From assembly GCA_019637175.1 (NCBI GenBank), contig JAHBWD010000028.1:1-64000 (forward strand): a DNA stretch of 64,000 nt. The letters are read 5' to 3'. Position numbers and translations under genes: made by a program. Of this stretch, positions 24,785 through 32,662 are shown piece after piece (within the stretch, counting starts at the first letter, position 1; each line of letters starts with the position of its first letter). Origin of the DNA: Labilithrix sp. (GTDB lineage: Bacteria > Myxococcota_A > Polyangia > Polyangiales > Polyangiaceae). The notes beneath the pieces are model-generated. The model was not told the DNA's origin and did no database searches. It saw only the letters and a list, made by a program, of their open reading frames with translations.

Positions 24785-26263
24785 GTGGAAACGCCTCGCT
24801 TGATGGATCCGCCCGCCGCCGCGGACGTGCTTCGTCGTCGGCTCACCGATCCCAAGAAGCCGCTGTCGGTGGCCGACGCTTCGGTCGAGAGCGGCCTCTC
24901 GCTCCATGACGCCGAGGTCGGGCTCCACCACCTGACTCAGGAGTACCGCGGTCACCTCCGCGTGACCGAAGACGGCGACCTCGTCCATGTGTTCCCGCAC
25001 GGGTTCGAAAAGCCCTGGGAGACAAAGGAGGCCTTCTCGCGCGCGATCGGCGCGATCGGCCGCGGCGTCGCCGCCGCGGGGCGCTTCATCGTCCGCGCGT
25101 GGCTGCTCATCGCGATGGTGGCGTACGCGCTCGTGTTCGTCGGGATCGTGATCGGCCTCACCTTCGCGCGGCAGGGCTCGAGCGATCGCGAGGGCGACAC
25201 CGGCGTGCACATCCTCGGCGGGATCTTCCGCGCGCTCGCCGACGCGCTCTTCTGGACGTTCCATCCGTGGTCGCCCCTCTACATCGGGGGCAGGTACGAG
25301 ACGTTCCACCACCGGCGCGCGCGTCATCACGAGCCCGACGGCGTTCCGTTCTACGAGAAGGTCAACCGCTTCGTCTTCGGCCCGACGGCGCCGCCGCCCG
25401 ATCCGCAAGCGACGCGCACCCGCATCCTCGAGGAGATCCGCGCGCAGAAGGGGCGCATCGGCCTCGCCGACGTGATGCGCGTCACCGGGCTGCCGCGCGA
25501 CGAGGCCGATCCGCTCATGGCGCGGCTGATGCTCGACTACGACGGGTCGGTCGAGGTCGGAGACCAAGGCGGCATCGTCTACCGCTTCGAGGCGATCCGC
25601 CGAACGGCGAGCGACGATCCGCCGCGGCCCTACCGGCGGCGCGCCGCCGCGTGGGATTCGCCGCCGAAGCTCGCGCCGCTCACCGGCAACTCGGGCGGCG
25701 CGAACGTCGGCATCGCGCTGCTCAACGGGTTCAACCTCGTCGCGAGCGCGTTCGTGATGGCCGGAGGGCTCACGCTCGCGAACATCGGCCGGCTGCTCTT
25801 CGCGGCGCGCGAGGTGCACCCTCGCGGCGCGCCGATCGTCTTGCCCGACGACGGTCTGCCGATCGCGCTCGGGCTCGTGCCCTTCCTCTTCTCGCTGGCG
25901 ATCTTCGTCCTGCCGATCGCGCGCTCGCTCACGCGGCGCTGGACGGCGCGCAACGTCGCGAAGGAGACGGCGCGCCTCGCGATCCTCCGCGAGGTGCTGA
26001 CGCGCGCGCCGAAGAAGGAGCCTGTCTCCGACGAGGTGCTGCGCAAGGTCTACCGCGTGGCGACGGGCGAGGAGCCGACGTCGAAGGAGATCACGAAGCG
26101 CGTGGTCGATCTCGGAGGCGACGTCGACGTCGGCCCCGAAGGCGAGGTCCGCTATCGCTTCGCCGATCTCGAGGCCGACGCCGAAGCGCTCGAGGAAGAG
26201 CGGCGCCGCGCGAGCGACGCCGAGGCGCGCCTCGGCAAGGTCGTCTTCGCGAGCGACGACTAA
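24785..26263 (+). CDS. Membrane protein with three winged-helix-like domains
   Basis: The 492-residue protein alternates soluble and membrane segments. A winged-helix-like domain at about 13-72 is followed by a helix at about 104-127, a second such domain at about 210-270, two membrane segments (about 308-332 and 357-379), and a third domain at about 398-462. The three soluble domains share a helical region with L-x-D-V/A-x-x-x-(T/S)-GL, ending in a strand pair such as GDLVHVF, GGIVYRF and GEVRYRF. Membrane-bound HTH-like modules suggest envelope sensing or DNA/RNA tethering; this is inference. GTG 24785 is preceded by TACGTT with an eight-base gap. Confidence 0.8.
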   Translation: METPRLMDPPAAADVLRRRLTDPKKPLSVADASVESGLSLHDAEVGLHHLTQEYRGHLRVTEDGDLVHVFPHGFEKPWETKEAFSRAIGAIGRGVAAAGRFIVRAWLLIAMVAYALVFVGIVIGLTFARQGSSDREGDTGVHILGGIFRALADALFWTFHPWSPLYIGGRYETFHHRRARHHEPDGVPFYEKVNRFVFGPTAPPPDPQATRTRILEEIRAQKGRIGLADVMRVTGLPRDEADPLMARLMLDYDGSVEVGDQGGIVYRFEAIRRTASDDPPRPYRRRAAAWDSPPKLAPLTGNSGGANVGIALLNGFNLVASAFVMAGGLTLANIGRLLFAAREVHPRGAPIVLPDDGLPIALGLVPFLFSLAIFVLPIARSLTRRWTARNVAKETARLAILREVLTRAPKKEPVSDEVLRKVYRVATGEEPTSKEITKRVVDLGGDVDVGPEGEVRYRFADLEADAEALEEERRRASDAEARLGKVVFASDD

Positions 26264-26946
26264 CGCTCCGTGCCGTACTCGCAGAACGCGCGGCCGAAGT
26301 GCTCTTCGACGAGCGCGGCGAGCTCCTTGGCGAACGCGAGCCTCGGATCGCGCGCGAAGCTCTCGCACGCGATCTTGAGGCCGAAGAGGTACGCGCCGCC
26401 GCCTGCGCGCTCCTCGGTCGAGCCGTCGAAGGGATTGGTGAGCGTGGCCGTGCCCTTGAAGGGATCGAACGTGCGGCTGCACTCTTCGCACTCGGCGAAG
26501 ATGCCGCTCGCGCGAGCGAACGCGGGCGCGAGCTCGTCTTCGTCCCATTCGAACTCGAGGTCTTCGCCGCACGCGCACTCGGTCGGCAGCGCGCCGACGT
26601 GCTTCGACGTCGGGTAGACGTACTCGGCGCACCGATGGATCTCGAGCGCGAAGCTCCGCTCGCCGTCGGGCGCGATCGAGAGCGGATACTTCATCGCGGG
26701 CACGCCCGGCCACACGAGGCGCACCTCCTCGCGATCGGACGCGTCGAGCCACGCCGCCGTGATCTCGCCCGGCAGCTCCTCCTTGCCGTCTTCGCCCGCG
26801 GCGACGGTCTTCACCGCGTGGCCGCGCGACTCCGGCGCGATCCACTGATCCTTGATCAGCTTCGCGACGAGCTTGGCCACCGCCTCGCTGCCCGGCGCGA
26901 ACATCTTCCCCTTCGCCACGAGCCAGCGCTCGTACTTGGTCCCCAT
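26260..26946 (-). CDS. Hypothetical zinc-ribbon-containing protein
   Basis: A 228-residue cytoplasmic protein. Two cysteine pairs in the second half (ECACGEDLEF with C-x-C, and FAECEECSRTF with CxxC) could form a zinc ribbon. Nothing else is recognised. It converges on the membrane protein gene and the two stop regions overlap by four bases. ATG 26946 is preceded by TACTCT eight bases upstream. The family is unknown to me. Confidence 0.7.
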   Translation of the reverse strand: MGTKYERWLVAKGKMFAPGSEAVAKLVAKLIKDQWIAPESRGHAVKTVAAGEDGKEELPGEITAAWLDASDREEVRLVWPGVPAMKYPLSIAPDGERSFALEIHRCAEYVYPTSKHVGALPTECACGEDLEFEWDEDELAPAFARASGIFAECEECSRTFDPFKGTATLTNPFDGSTEERAGGGAYLFGLKIACESFARDPRLAFAKELAALVEEHFGRAFCEYGTER

Positions 26947-27016
26947 CGCTCGACAGAGTAGATCATTCTGTCGGCAGGCTCACACGCGACTGCGTCGTGC
27001 TACGCTTCGGGTGGTC

Positions 27017-27322
27017 ATGGGCGCCATCCCCGCCGACTCTCGATGGATCTTCTGGGACGTCGATCCCGACGCCGTCGATCTCGAGCGTGACGCGAACGGT
27101 GTGCTCGCGCGGGTCTTGGAGCGCGGCTGCTTGGAGGACGTGAGGTGGCTCATCCAGACCTACGGACTCGAGCGCATCCACGCCTTCTTCCGTGACGTCT
27201 GGGCACCCGAAGTCAACGAGCGGACGCGTGCGTTCTGGCGAGCATTCTTCGAGGCGGAGAACGAGACATGGGCGGCGCCACCGGACTTTCGCAGCAGCAG
27301 CTCCGCGCTTTGGGTCGTGTAG
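27017..27322 (+). CDS. DUF6922-like antitoxin-like protein of an AbiEii-type pair
   Basis: A 101-residue protein starting WIFWDVDPDAVDLERDANGV, with RVLERGCLEDVRWLIQTYG following. This pattern is typical of the small helical partner encoded directly before AbiEii/AbiGii nucleotidyltransferases (DUF6922 type). Its gene overlaps the nucleotidyltransferase by 55 bases, so the two are made together. In known pairs of this type the partner counteracts the toxin; that role is inferred. TACGCT lies ten bases before ATG 27017. Confidence 0.75.
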   Translation: MGAIPADSRWIFWDVDPDAVDLERDANGVLARVLERGCLEDVRWLIQTYGLERIHAFFRDVWAPEVNERTRAFWRAFFEAENETWAAPPDFRSSSSALWVV

Positions 27323-27927
27323 GGAAGCTTCCGCAGGCGAAAACCCTCCACCTCGTCGGCGGCTCCGCCATCAGCGTTCACTTCGGGCATCGGCGTTCGG
27401 AAGATCTCGACATCTTTTCGCTGATCCCCGACGTCGATCTCCACGCGGTGCGTGCCTCGTTCGCGAAGAGTGTCCCTTCGCTCGTCGTGCGAGGCGAAAC
27501 GGACGTCACGCTGAAGGTCACGGCCGACGGCGCCATCATCGACTTCGTCCGCTATCCGTACATGCCGCTCGTACCTCCGACGCCCGGTCCGGGCGGCGTG
27601 TTGCTCGCTTCGGTGCGAGATCTCGGTGCGATGAAGCTCGCCGCCATCGCGACGCGCGGCATCCGTCGTGACTTCTGGGACGCCTTCGTCATCGCCAAGA
27701 GCGGCCACTCGCTCGCGCAGATGGCCGCCGACTTCCGTGCGAAGTTCGGCAAGGAGGCGAGCGACCTCTATCACGTGGTCCGTGCGCTCACCTATTTCGA
27801 TGACGCCGAGGCCGACCCGATCTTCCCGCGCGGCATGACGCCGACGCTCTGGAAGGAGGTGCGCACGTACTTCGCGCGAGAAGCTCCGCGCCTCCTGCAG
27901 GAGCTGATGCAGCCGAAGCCGGGTTGA
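27268..27927 (+). CDS. AbiEii/AbiGii-family nucleotidyltransferase (toxin-like)
   Basis: A 219-residue protein with the DNA-polymerase-beta-type nucleotidyltransferase signature LVGGSAISVHFGHRRSEDLDIF: the GGS loop and paired Asp in DLD bind the nucleotide and metal. A later part, LGAMKLAAIATRGIRRDFWD, is the usual AbiEii helical segment with the basic patch. Members act as type IV-like toxins that modify tRNA or other targets and can abort phage infection. The upstream partner overlaps by 55 bases. As chromosomal copies also serve unknown roles, phage defence is inferred. Confidence 0.85.
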   Translation: MGGATGLSQQQLRALGRVGKLPQAKTLHLVGGSAISVHFGHRRSEDLDIFSLIPDVDLHAVRASFAKSVPSLVVRGETDVTLKVTADGAIIDFVRYPYMPLVPPTPGPGGVLLASVRDLGAMKLAAIATRGIRRDFWDAFVIAKSGHSLAQMAADFRAKFGKEASDLYHVVRALTYFDDAEADPIFPRGMTPTLWKEVRTYFAREAPRLLQELMQPKPG

Positions 27928-27942
27928 CGGGTAGCCCTCGAC

Positions 27943-28272
27943 TCAGACCGCGACGCTGAGCTCGTTCGCCAGCGGGAGCCCGGCCTTGACCCACGACTGC
28001 GTGCCGCCGACGAGGCTGTAGACGCGCGTGAGGCCGAAGTCGCTCGCGATGCGCGCCGCGGTCTGGCTGCGCACGCCGCCGGCGCACACGAAGAGCACGC
28101 CGTCGCGCGGCAGGTTCGCGCGCGGCTCGGCGCGGAGCGACGCGAGCGTGCAGAGGCGCGCGCCGGGCACGTGCCCTCGCGCCCACTCCGACGGATCGCG
28201 CACGTCGACGACCTCGACCGCTCCGCTCGCGATGAGGGCCTGCGCTTCGGACGGGTTCACGCGAGCGAACAT
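27943..28272 (-). CDS. Single-domain rhodanese (sulfurtransferase)
   Basis: The protein has 109 residues from ATG 28272. Rhodanese features are VVDVRDPSEWARGHVPGA and the active-site loop CAGGVRS with the persulfide-carrying Cys. It probably moves sulfane sulfur, and its position 95 bp after the SufS-type desulfurase in the same direction suggests it takes sulfur from that enzyme or from its cargo compartment. An upstream ATG at 28293 would add seven residues, but it lies inside a promoter-like element. I chose 28272 because the domain starts there. It probably has its own promoter. Confidence 0.88.
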   Translation of the reverse strand: MFARVNPSEAQALIASGAVEVVDVRDPSEWARGHVPGARLCTLASLRAEPRANLPRDGVLFVCAGGVRSQTAARIASDFGLTRVYSLVGGTQSWVKAGLPLANELSVAV

Positions 28273-28279
28273 GAGATCC

Positions 28280-28319
28280 ACTATAACGGACATCCGCTAA
28301 GGCGCAAGGGTGTCCGCTA
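28280..28319 (-). promoter_or_regulatory. Rhodanese promoter with tandem operator-like repeats
   Basis: On the minus strand, TTGCGC (28307-28302), a 16-base spacer and TATAGT (28285-28280) form a good promoter eight bases before the chosen ATG. Two direct repeats, TAGCGGACACCC (28319-28308) and TAGCGGATGTCC (28299-28288), are exactly 20 bases apart and flank or overlap the -35 and spacer. Two helical turns put them on the same DNA face, as expected for cooperative regulator binding. The regulator is unknown; no adjacent regulator gene is present. Confidence 0.5.
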
Positions 28320-28366
28320 TCTTGGACCCGGCGTTGGCCCGGCCATAAGTGTTTGTTTTTACTTAG

Positions 28367-29905
28367 CTACACTGTACGAAATGAGCCCGGACGGCCGAGC
28401 TGGAGGCGACGGACGGCCGCTACCAGAGCGTCGATGTCGTCTCGCGTGTTGTACGGCGCGAGCGACGCGCGGACCGTGGCCTCGAGCCCGAAGCGGCGGA
28501 GGATCGGCTGCGCGCAGTGGTGGCCGCTTCGAACGGCGATGCCCTCGAGATCGAGCGCGCCGCCGACGTCTTCGGTGCGCACGCCGTCGAGCACGAACGA
28601 GATGACGCCCGCCTTCTCCGGCGCGGTGCCGACGAGGCGAAGCCCCGGGATCGTCTTCAGGCAATCCTCGGCGTAGACGCGCAGCTCGTGCTCGTGACGC
28701 GCGATGTTCGGAAGCCCGAGCGCGGTCACGTACTGGAGCGCGGCGCCGAGGCCCACCGCGTCGGCGATGTTGCCCGTGCCCGCTTCGAAGCGCCACGGCG
28801 GCGGCTGGTAGACCGTCTTCTCGAAGGTGACGTCGGCGATCATGTTGCCGCCGCCCTGCCAGGGCGGCATCGTCGCGAGCAGATCCTTCTTCCCGTAGAG
28901 CACGCCGATGCCCGTCGGCGCGAAGATCTTGTGCCCGGAGAAGACGTAGAAGTCGCAGTCGAGGAGCTGCACGTCGACGGGCATGTGCGAGACGGCCTGC
29001 GCGCCGTCGACGAGCACGCGCGCGCCCCAGCGATGCGCCATCTCCACCATCTCGCGCGCGGGCACGATCGTGCCGAGCGCGTTCGACACCTGCGTGAACG
29101 CGACGATCTTCGTCTTGTCGCTCAGCAGCCGCTCGTACTCCTCGAGGATCACCTGGCCGCGCGCGTCGACCGGCGCGACGCGGAGGCGCGCGCCCTTCTC
29201 CGAGCAGAGCTGTTGCCACGGGACGATGTTCGCGTGGTGCTCGAGCCACGTGACGACGATCTCGTCGCCCGCCTGCACGTTGCGCCGGCCCCAGCTCTGC
29301 GCGACGAGGTTGATCGCCTCGGTCGCGCCGCGCACGAAGACGATCTCCTCCGCGGTGCCCGCGTTCAGGAAGCGCCGCGCCTCTTGACGCGCGCCTTCGT
29401 ACGCGTCGGTCGCGCGCGCGGCGAGCGTGTGCGCGCCGCGATGCACGTTCGAGTTCTCGTGCTCGTAGTAGCGCACGAGACGCTGGATGACCGCGTTCGG
29501 CTTCTGCGTCGTCGCCGCGTTGTCGAGCCACACGAGCGGGCGCCCGTGGACCTCTTGATCGAGGATCGGAAAGTCACGCTTCACCGCGTGCGCGTCGAAG
29601 ATCCCCGGCGAGGCCGCAACCTGAGGCACGACCTCGGGCTCGATCGCGTAGGCGAACGCCGGCGACGCAGGAGGCGCGTTCGAGATCGCGGGCGGGCCGG
29701 CGAGCTCGAGGAAGTACGGCGTCGCCGGCGCGTCCGCCGCCGGAGGCTCGATCGCCGTGGTCTCGACGAGCGGGATCGCAGCGATCGCCGCCTCGGGAGA
29801 GATCCCCGGCGAAGCCGGCAACGGCGCCGTGAACATCTCGTTCGCCAGCCGCTCGATCTCCTTCGCGAGCTGCGCCTCGGAGAAGGTCGTGTCACTTGTA
29901 TTCAT
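28367..29905 (-). CDS. sufS: SufS-type cysteine desulfurase with N-terminal encapsulin-cargo extension
   Basis: A 512-residue PLP enzyme, about 105 residues longer than ordinary SufS. The catalytic core (106-512) carries the PLP Lys326 in FSGHK, His223 of LEHHAN, and the persulfide Cys464 in RSGHHCAQP. It would convert cysteine to alanine and a protein-bound persulfide. The extra N-terminus (1-105) is Ala/Pro/Glu-rich and probably disordered, the kind of segment that loads Family 2A desulfurases into their encapsulin. The gene starts 14 bases inside the end of the shell-protein gene, so it is translationally coupled. Cargo status is inferred from this arrangement and the extension. Confidence 0.93.
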   Translation of the reverse strand: MNTSDTTFSEAQLAKEIERLANEMFTAPLPASPGISPEAAIAAIPLVETTAIEPPAADAPATPYFLELAGPPAISNAPPASPAFAYAIEPEVVPQVAASPGIFDAHAVKRDFPILDQEVHGRPLVWLDNAATTQKPNAVIQRLVRYYEHENSNVHRGAHTLAARATDAYEGARQEARRFLNAGTAEEIVFVRGATEAINLVAQSWGRRNVQAGDEIVVTWLEHHANIVPWQQLCSEKGARLRVAPVDARGQVILEEYERLLSDKTKIVAFTQVSNALGTIVPAREMVEMAHRWGARVLVDGAQAVSHMPVDVQLLDCDFYVFSGHKIFAPTGIGVLYGKKDLLATMPPWQGGGNMIADVTFEKTVYQPPPWRFEAGTGNIADAVGLGAALQYVTALGLPNIARHEHELRVYAEDCLKTIPGLRLVGTAPEKAGVISFVLDGVRTEDVGGALDLEGIAVRSGHHCAQPILRRFGLEATVRASLAPYNTRDDIDALVAAVRRLQLGRPGSFRTV

Positions 29906-30806
29906 GGTACTTGCCGACGTCGACGCCCTCGAGGATGCCGAGCGCGTCTTCGGTGAGCACCGCCGCCGAGCAATAGAGCGAGACGAGATACTCGGCCGCG
30001 CCCTTCTGGTTGATGCCCATCAGGCGCACGGAGAGGCTCGGCGCGACCTCGCCGGGGACGCCCGGCTGGAAGAGACCGATGACGCCGCGCTTCTTCTCGC
30101 CGGTGCGCATCAAGAGGATGCTCGTCTTGCCGTTCTTGTCGATCCCGACCTTGTCGGAGGGCACGAGCGGGAGCCCGCGCCACGTGAGGAACGGCGAGCC
30201 GAAGAGCGTGACCGTCGGCGGCGGAACGCCGCGACGCGTGCACTCGCGCCCGAACGCCGCGATCGCGCGCGGATGCGCGACGAAGAACGCCGGCTCCTTC
30301 CACACCTTCGTGATGAGCTCGTCGAGATCGTCGGGGGTCGGCGGGCCGCTGCGCGTCGCGATCTTCTGCGACGGCGCGGCGCTGTTGAGAAGGCCGTAGT
30401 TCTCGTTGTTGAGGAGCTCGTTCTCCTGGCGCTCCTTCACCATCTCGATGAGGACGCCGAGCTGCTCGCGCACCTGGTCCATCGGGCTGCGATACAGATC
30501 CGAGATGCGCGTGAGCACCTCGATCGTCGTCGTCACCGTGCAGAGCGTGTACTCGCGCGGGTGCTCCTCGTAGTCGACGCCGCTCGCGGGCAGCTTGGGG
30601 GCCGGATCGGCGCCGCACTCGATCGCGACCACCGCCGCGTCGCCGTCTTTGACCTTGTTCACGCGGTAGGTGCCGGCTTCCACCGGCGTCCACGGGAGGA
30701 GGCTCACGAGCCAGCGCGGCGTCGTGCCCTTCCAGATCGGCGGCGTCTTCGTGGTGTTGGCGAGCTGGCGTGCGGCCTGCGGACCGAGCGTGTTCGGGGT
30801 GGTCAT
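29892..30806 (-). CDS. Family 2A encapsulin shell protein (SrpI-like)
   Basis: A 304-residue protein of the HK97-fold encapsulin Family 2A, as in the Synechococcus SrpI nanocompartment. It opens with ARQLANTTKTPPIWKGTTPR, then WLVSLLPWTPVEAGTYRVNKV, a hallmark of the family, here given as shorter blocks. Later family-like parts are EYTLCTVTTTIEV, MDQVREQLGVLIEM and EYLVSLYCSAAVL. Copies assemble into an icosahedral protein shell around the cargo enzyme. The next gene, overlapping by 14 bases, is the SufS-type desulfurase with a cargo-like extension. The upstream gene is a cysteine-cluster protein only 12 bp away. Confidence 0.93.
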   Translation of the reverse strand: MTTPNTLGPQAARQLANTTKTPPIWKGTTPRWLVSLLPWTPVEAGTYRVNKVKDGDAAVVAIECGADPAPKLPASGVDYEEHPREYTLCTVTTTIEVLTRISDLYRSPMDQVREQLGVLIEMVKERQENELLNNENYGLLNSAAPSQKIATRSGPPTPDDLDELITKVWKEPAFFVAHPRAIAAFGRECTRRGVPPPTVTLFGSPFLTWRGLPLVPSDKVGIDKNGKTSILLMRTGEKKRGVIGLFQPGVPGEVAPSLSVRLMGINQKGAAEYLVSLYCSAAVLTEDALGILEGVDVGKYHEYK

Positions 30807-30818
30807 CGGGGTCGCACT

Positions 30819-31322
30819 CTATTTTCCCGGCGGCCGGATGTCGAGCCAGTCGGCGAGCGATCGCACGAGCCCGAGCTCTCTCATGTCGTGCTTGACGGCC
30901 TCGCCGTTGCCCCAGACGACGCCTTCGGGATCGCTCGCGTTGGCGCGCACCGCCTCGGTGACTTTGCTGCAACAAAGCGAGCCGTCGCGCTCGGTATAGA
31001 AGCCGTAGGTCCGGCACGCGATCGGACGCGCTTCGTAGACGAGGCAGGCGCCGCGCTCGCGGTCGAGCAGCGGGCAGACGAGCGGAGCTTCGTCACTCGC
31101 CGCGCGACGGACGCGCTCCACGACCTCCACGCTCGTCGAACGACCGAGCTGGGCGACGGCGGCGGCGAGGCGCGCCCACTCGGCCTCGGTGATCTCGGGG
31201 AGCCGCGGCAGCGATCGGCAGCAGTGGTCGCAGCCGCGGGCGCACGGCCACCACGGGTTTGCGTCGCGCGTCGCGCGAACGCGCTCGTCGATGCGCGCGT
31301 CGAGGACGGGCAGCCTCGTCAT
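30819..31322 (-). CDS. YkgJ-family cysteine-cluster protein
   Basis: A 167-residue cytoplasmic protein with the YkgJ-type metal-binding pattern: CARGCDHCC near the N-terminus, then CPLLDRERGACLVYEARPIACRTYGFY, here seen in parts CPLL, GACLVYEARP and CRTYGFY. The cysteines probably bind zinc or an iron-sulfur cluster. It is the first gene of the operon with the encapsulin shell (12 bp gap) and the desulfurase. Such a metal-cluster protein could be a sulfur acceptor or accessory factor of the compartment; this is inference. TAGACT precedes ATG 31322 by eight bases. Confidence 0.88.
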   Translation of the reverse strand: MTRLPVLDARIDERVRATRDANPWWPCARGCDHCCRSLPRLPEITEAEWARLAAAVAQLGRSTSVEVVERVRRAASDEAPLVCPLLDRERGACLVYEARPIACRTYGFYTERDGSLCCSKVTEAVRANASDPEGVVWGNGEAVKHDMRELGLVRSLADWLDIRPPGK

Positions 31323-31330
31323 CGGAGGCG

Positions 31331-31336
31331 AGTCTA
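31331..31336 (-). promoter_or_regulatory. Predicted -10 element of the encapsulin operon
   Basis: TAGACT on the minus strand lies eight bases before the YkgJ-like start at 31322. The divergent STAS-like gene has TATGCT at 31363-31368 on the plus strand. The 58 bases between the two starts hold both elements. No -35 box is obvious. Confidence 0.35.
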
Positions 31337-31380
31337 CCTCGGGCGCCGTCGGGCCGATCCGCTATGCTGTGAGACCGGGC

Positions 31381-31773
31381 ATGACGACGATCAAGGGCGA
31401 CATGTTCACGATGATCATCGGGGCGCCGCGCGCCGAGATCCGGATCGTGAAGAACCCGAGCATCGACTCGGCGACCGGCGCGCAAGGCGCGATCGATCTC
31501 GCGGCCGAAGGCGCGAAGCTCCCGGCGCGCGGCGTCCGCGAGATCCTGTTCGACATCCGCGACGCTCCGGCAGTCGCAGGCCCCAAGTCGACCGAGGCGG
31601 TCGCCGGAATGCTGCGCTCGTGGGAAGCCGCGCGCACGCGCGTCGCCGTCGTCGTCAGCGACGACGCCATCAAGAAGCTCCAATTCAATCGCCTCGTCAC
31701 CGAGCACGCGCCGAAGCACGCCCGCATCTTCGCGAGCCTCGACGAAGCCGAGCTCTGGCTCGGCGGCGGCTAG
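31381..31773 (+). CDS. STAS/SpoIIAA-like protein
   Basis: A 130-residue protein without a signal. The strand-helix pattern (FTMIIGAPRAEIRI, REILFDIRD, RTRVAVVVSDD and the final SLDEAELWL) fits SpoIIAA-like/STAS folds, as found in anti-anti-sigma-like proteins of myxobacteria. The phosphorylatable Ser/Thr typical of true anti-anti-sigma factors is not evident, so it is more like the SpoIIAA-like family of unknown role. ATG 31381 follows TATGCT with a 12-base gap. It is divergent from the encapsulin operon. Confidence 0.7.
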   Translation: MTTIKGDMFTMIIGAPRAEIRIVKNPSIDSATGAQGAIDLAAEGAKLPARGVREILFDIRDAPAVAGPKSTEAVAGMLRSWEAARTRVAVVVSDDAIKKLQFNRLVTEHAPKHARIFASLDEAELWLGGG

Positions 31774-32577
31774 TCACTCGGCGGGGTCGAAGATGATCGG
31801 ATAGACGACGGTGACGGATCCGCCCTCGGGCTGGGGGAACGAGAGGCTGTCGAACGCGCGAACGACGCAGGAGACGGTGCTCGCGTCGGGGAGATCCGAG
31901 CCTGCGTCGACCGCCGAGGCCACGGCGCCGCTCGCGTCGATCGTGATCTTCGTCGCGACGCGACCGCGGAGATCGGCTCGCGCGCCGAGGCCCTTCTCGT
32001 AGCAGAGGCGAAAGCGCCCGAAATTCTGTCGCACGATGCGCTGGATGACCTCCGGCGGGAGCCCGCCGCTGACCTGCATCGAGCCCTGACGAAGCTTCGG
32101 AAACGAGCGCGGCGCGGGCGGCGACGCGGAGGTTCGAGGACCGAAGTCGAGCATCAAGGTGCCGCCGGGCACGTCGGCGACGTCTTTCACGTGGGCCTGA
32201 CCGCTCGCGTAGCCGGGGAGCTCGAGCGAGACGACCATGCCGTCGAGGTCATTTCGATCGACGGTGATCTCGCACGGCGTCGGCGCGCACAAGCGCGCGT
32301 GGAACCCGCGGTCGAGGCGGTGAACGCTCGCGCCCGGCGGCGTCGTCTCGACCGGGATCTGGATCATCTCCGGAGGCCTTCGCGGCGGGTTCACGAGCGC
32401 ACCGATGCCGAAGGGATCGTCCGGCGGCGGAGGTGCGTAGGGCGCGAACGCCTCGCGCTCCCGCGGCGTGGGCCGCGGGACCGTCGACACCCACCCCAGC
32501 GCACCCGTGGTGACCGCCACGATCGCGGCTCCGATGAGCAGGACGGGGACGCCGCGTCGGTAGGGCGATCGGCTCAT
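31774..32577 (-). CDS. AgmX/PglI C-terminal-domain membrane protein
   Basis: A 267-residue protein with one N-terminal membrane helix (about 8-30), a Pro-rich linker and a PEGA-like beta domain (about 75-135). The C-terminal domain has GGLPPEVIQRIVRQNFGRFRLCYEKGL, given here in part as GGLPPEVIQRIV and RFRLCYEKGL. It continues with LRGRVATKITIDASG and a conserved Cys near the end. This is the AgmX/PglI-type domain known from myxobacterial motility and envelope proteins, also seen in TonB-like proteins. It is likely exposed to the periplasm. ATG 32577 is chosen ahead of a poorer upstream start near 32679. Confidence 0.85.
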   Translation of the reverse strand: MSRSPYRRGVPVLLIGAAIVAVTTGALGWVSTVPRPTPREREAFAPYAPPPPDDPFGIGALVNPPRRPPEMIQIPVETTPPGASVHRLDRGFHARLCAPTPCEITVDRNDLDGMVVSLELPGYASGQAHVKDVADVPGGTLMLDFGPRTSASPPAPRSFPKLRQGSMQVSGGLPPEVIQRIVRQNFGRFRLCYEKGLGARADLRGRVATKITIDASGAVASAVDAGSDLPDASTVSCVVRAFDSLSFPQPEGGSVTVVYPIIFDPAE

Positions 32578-32662
32578 GCCCCGAGACGACACGCGGAGGC
32601 GCTGAAAGTTCCGCGCCTGCACACGTGTACATCGAGGCGGAGGCGTTGTAGACGCCGTCGCG

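Noticed and set aside
28341..28369. AT-rich TAAGT/ACTTA inverted repeat after the SufS stop as a terminator
   Set aside because: The stem has only five base pairs with a ten-base loop and lacks a proper U-run on the right side.
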